From positions 1-34,438 of the forward strand of contig NZ_JAENRY010000053.1 of NCBI RefSeq assembly GCF_016612545.1: 34,438 nt of DNA, written 5' to 3'. Numbering within the stretch: the first letter of the stretch is position 1; each line of letters opens with the position of its first letter. This stretch comes from Streptomyces sp. MBT65 (GTDB taxonomy: Bacteria > Actinomycetota > Actinomycetes > Streptomycetales > Streptomycetaceae). Shown here piece by piece: positions 32,034 to 34,438 of the stretch. A program made the translations under genes and the position numbers. Below the pieces are notes generated by a model. It saw only the letters and a program-made list of their open reading frames with translations, did not search any database and was not told where the DNA came from.

Positions 32034-34046
32034 ATGGACAGTCACATCGTGCAGGTGAAGATCCACCCCGCCATCGGTGTCGCCCGGGTCGGCAACAGCG
32101 CAGAGGCACCCTTCATCGGCCCGGAATCACCGGACCAGAAACCAGCGGACGCCGGCTCCTACAAGGACGCTTCCGGGGCGATACGGAGGCAGGCCGCACG
32201 ATTCCGTGTGTACGGCTACAACGCCGCCGGGGAGGTCGTACGGGAACTGAAGCCGGGCAGCGAGGGTGTCACCGAGATCCAGTGGACGGTGCATCTGGCC
32301 AACAAGAAGGCCGCCTGGTATCAGTTCCATCTGGCGCTGGACATCCCCGAGGGCAAGACGCTCACGGCAGAGCAGTACGGCCGACGCAACGCCGCCGTCG
32401 TGGGCACCGACAGGAAGAAGCTGGTCAACGATCCCGGCACCCGCACCGTTCACGGCTCGAAGACCGAGACGCAGAAGGTCGACACCGGCAAGGTCATGGA
32501 CAAGGCGGTGTACCTCGGCGAGATCTCCACCCGTTCCGACGGCCGCCTGGTGGTGCTCGGCGGCCGGGGAAACTCCGCCTCCTACAAGAACCAGCCGATC
32601 ACCGGGGTCACCAACAACGACACCTGGTACGACGACGTGTCCGACGGCCCGGTGACAGCGAAGGTCACAATCGACGGCCACGATCTGACCGCCGTCCCGG
32701 CCTGGGTCGTGGTGGGACCTCCGCACTACGCCCCCGGCGTGAAGTCCGTCCGTACCCTCTACGACCTGCTCTTCGACGTCTTCGTCCAGGCCGGTTCGCT
32801 GACCCGCCCGCAGCAGATCTCGTACACCGACCACATCGAGCCGATATTCCGCAGGTTCTGCGATCTGCAGTGGGTCAACCACGGTTTCGCGACCCAGTTC
32901 GGCTGGAACGGCCCCAACTTCTTCCTCTCCCCGACGATGCGCAAGAGGCTCGCCGATCCGTCCAACCGAACCCGCGAACTGCGCCGCCAGGTGTACGCCT
33001 CCTTGCGCGACTACAACCGCGACGGAAAGTCCCCGCTGCCGTGGCCTTGGCTGTACGGCGACGCCATGTCCAGCAAGCCCAAGTCCGCGCTTCAGCACCT
33101 GGCGCTGTCACCGACCCAGGACTGGATGCTGCAGCGTTGGGCGGACGGGGCGTTCGTGGCCGGACCCCTGCGGCAGCCGCGCCCCACGGTCGACGCGGCC
33201 CCGGCCGCTGAGCAGCCGGGGCTGCTGGACCGGGCGGCCCTGGAGGGCTGCGCCGCCGACGCGTTCCACCCGGGGATCGAGGTCACCTGGCCGATCAGGC
33301 ACGCGAGCATGTTCAGCGCACCCTTCCGCATCCGGCACCGCGCCCCCGCCACCGCGGAACCCGACTACGGGCCCACCCTGCTTCCGGACGAGGCGGTCTC
33401 CGCCACTGGCCCCCTCCAGGCACAGGGCCCCGGAGACCTCACCCGCTGGATGGCCGCCCCCTGGCAGGCGGACACCGCGAGCTGCCGCTCCGGCTACGAG
33501 GTGCTGGCCAACCTGGGGCCCCGGTACAGCCCGTACCTGCCGACCTTCTGGCCTGCCCAGGTACCCAACCATGTGCTCAAGCTGGAGGACTTCGAGAAGG
33601 TCAACACGCCGTCGGCAGGGAGCGACGACAGCGCCCGGGAGGAGGCGTTCGAGCGGCGGGCGACCTGGCTGCGCGGACTCACCGGCACCATGAACGAGCA
33701 GCGCACCCAGATGATCAAGGACTGGTTCAAACTCGGCGTCGTCGAGGTGCGCGACTACACCGTGGGCGACGGGAAGTTCCCCGAACGGATCCTGGTGGAG
33801 TCGCGCCCGGCACAACCGCTCGCTCAGGCACCGGACAGGGCGAACCTCGTCAACGTGCAGGTGCCCGAGGTGGGTCCGCACGTGTTGGCCGCGGCGGCAG
33901 GCCGCTCGCCCGAGGGAATGCTCGCCCCCGAAGCCGAGTCGGCGGCACGGGCGGTCGGCGAAGCGGCCAGGGCGACAGGTTACCGCGAGGAGGAGATCAC
34001 CGCCGGATACCTCGAGAAACTCGACCCCTTCCGCGACGCGCGGTGA
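32034..34046 (+). CDS. lodA: LodA/GoxA-type CTQ-dependent amino-acid oxidase
   Basis: 670 residues from ATG 32034 (GGAGGG 8 bases upstream; the TTG just before is less likely). The LodA family pattern is clear: VQVKIHPAIGVARVGNSAEA at the N-terminus, ADAGSYKDASGAIRRQAARF, AWVVVGPPHYAPG, and the cofactor segment MAAPWQADTASCRSGYEVLA with D480 and C484, matching the Asp-x3-Cys that forms cysteine tryptophylquinone with a downstream Trp (W545, or less likely W506). These enzymes oxidise the amine of lysine, glycine or similar amino acids and release H2O2; LodA of Marinomonas is antibacterial for that reason. The substrate cannot be told here. The stop overlaps the lodB start (GTGA). Confidence 0.93.
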   Translation: MDSHIVQVKIHPAIGVARVGNSAEAPFIGPESPDQKPADAGSYKDASGAIRRQAARFRVYGYNAAGEVVRELKPGSEGVTEIQWTVHLANKKAAWYQFHLALDIPEGKTLTAEQYGRRNAAVVGTDRKKLVNDPGTRTVHGSKTETQKVDTGKVMDKAVYLGEISTRSDGRLVVLGGRGNSASYKNQPITGVTNNDTWYDDVSDGPVTAKVTIDGHDLTAVPAWVVVGPPHYAPGVKSVRTLYDLLFDVFVQAGSLTRPQQISYTDHIEPIFRRFCDLQWVNHGFATQFGWNGPNFFLSPTMRKRLADPSNRTRELRRQVYASLRDYNRDGKSPLPWPWLYGDAMSSKPKSALQHLALSPTQDWMLQRWADGAFVAGPLRQPRPTVDAAPAAEQPGLLDRAALEGCAADAFHPGIEVTWPIRHASMFSAPFRIRHRAPATAEPDYGPTLLPDEAVSATGPLQAQGPGDLTRWMAAPWQADTASCRSGYEVLANLGPRYSPYLPTFWPAQVPNHVLKLEDFEKVNTPSAGSDDSAREEAFERRATWLRGLTGTMNEQRTQMIKDWFKLGVVEVRDYTVGDGKFPERILVESRPAQPLAQAPDRANLVNVQVPEVGPHVLAAAAGRSPEGMLAPEAESAARAVGEAARATGYREEEITAGYLEKLDPFRDAR

Positions 34047-34438
34047 GCGCCGCCCTCGCTCTCGGCGCGGACACCTACGACGTCGTGGTGGCGGGCGGCG
34101 GCCCGGCCGGCAGCGCCGCCGCGCTCATGCTTGCCCGGGCGGGCCGTTCGGTCCTGCTGGCGGACGCCGGCACCGGGCCGCCCAAGGTCGGCGAGACGCT
34201 CGTACCCGCCGGGCGGGTCCTGCTCGGCGACCTCGGCATAGCCGACCGCGTTCTCGACTCCGGACACCTGCCCTGCTACGGCAGTCTTTCGGCTTGGGGT
34301 TCGGCCGACCTGCACACCGTCGACTTCATCAACGACCCGCACGGCCATGGCTGGCACCTCGACCGACGGCTGTTCGACCAGCGACTGCGCGACGCCTCCC
34401 GCGCGGCGGGGGCGGAGGTCGCCGAGGGCACGGCCGTA
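34043..34438 (+). CDS. lodB: LodB-like FAD-dependent maturation protein, truncated by window end
   Basis: GTG 34043 overlaps the lodA stop (GTGA). 132 codons are visible. The N-terminal FAD-binding motif is YDVVVAGGGPAGSAAALMLA (GxGxxG type), then VLLADAG and PKVGETLVPAGRVLLGDLG, the motif of the LodB/tryptophan-halogenase-like flavoproteins. WHLDRRLFDQRLRDASRAAG follows. LodB proteins are needed to build the CTQ cofactor in LodA. The gene continues beyond the right edge. Confidence 0.9.
   Translation, partial: MSAALALGADTYDVVVAGGGPAGSAAALMLARAGRSVLLADAGTGPPKVGETLVPAGRVLLGDLGIADRVLDSGHLPCYGSLSAWGSADLHTVDFINDPHGHGWHLDRRLFDQRLRDASRAAGAEVAEGTAV

Overview
The window reads as a high-GC actinobacterium, most likely Streptomyces: third-position GC is very high, GTG starts are common, genes are coupled by ATGA/GTGA overlaps, and the gene set is typical (secreted S8 protease, F420-type oxidoreductase, zinc-ribbon integrase, MLTR-domain XRE regulator, DUF4240, LodA/LodB). 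The density of mobile elements and broken genes points to an accessory region such as a chromosome arm, genomic island or large plasmid. No rRNA, convincing tRNA or CRISPR array was seen.

Layout. 1-3526: a secreted subtilisin-like protease gene that enters from the left edge and carries two lesions, a one-base frameshift near 1280 and a 204-bp miniature transposable element (MITE). 3.7-4.73 kb: an HNH-like fragment, a leftward serine recombinase and a res-like set of inverted motifs in front of it. 4.87-8.45 kb: an electrophile/redox-stress cluster (MarR, NAD(P)/F420-type reductase, DoxX, azoreductase, luciferase-like remnant, hemerythrin) with two matched MarR-type operators. 8.56-10.6 kb: a decayed Tn3-family transposase, coupled mini-ORFs, and a second, identical MITE copy in opposite orientation. 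10.76-12.33 kb: a frameshifted zinc-ribbon tyrosine-type integrase.

12.4-19.0 kb is the least understood part. Two paralogues share an unnamed domain (starting RITKYDPADRDE); one carries two C-terminal S1 RNA-binding domains and the other stops exactly where those would begin. Between them lie a ParB-like DGHH protein, an unknown 150-residue protein and a Fic-type nucleotidyltransferase. The intergenic regions hold an array of five 22-bp units and three related GTCACA/TGTGAC palindromes that could be a shared operator. 19.1-24.7 kb is a complete Tn7-like transposition operon (tnsA, tniA/tnsB, tniB/tnsC, tniQ), every junction an ATGA overlap. By analogy with Tn7 gene order, the 12.4-19 kb genes lie where cargo would sit, but no transposon ends could be identified.

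24.9-34.4 kb: a DUF4240 gene, an IS3-family element with recognisable inverted repeats, a CMD-like protein coupled to an XRE regulator, a second MarR gene divergent from a DHFR-like reductase with clear operators, a cupin, a decayed second Fic gene, a fragment of an SMC-like ATPase, and at the right edge a LodA-type quinoprotein oxidase followed by its flavoprotein partner LodB, which runs off the window.
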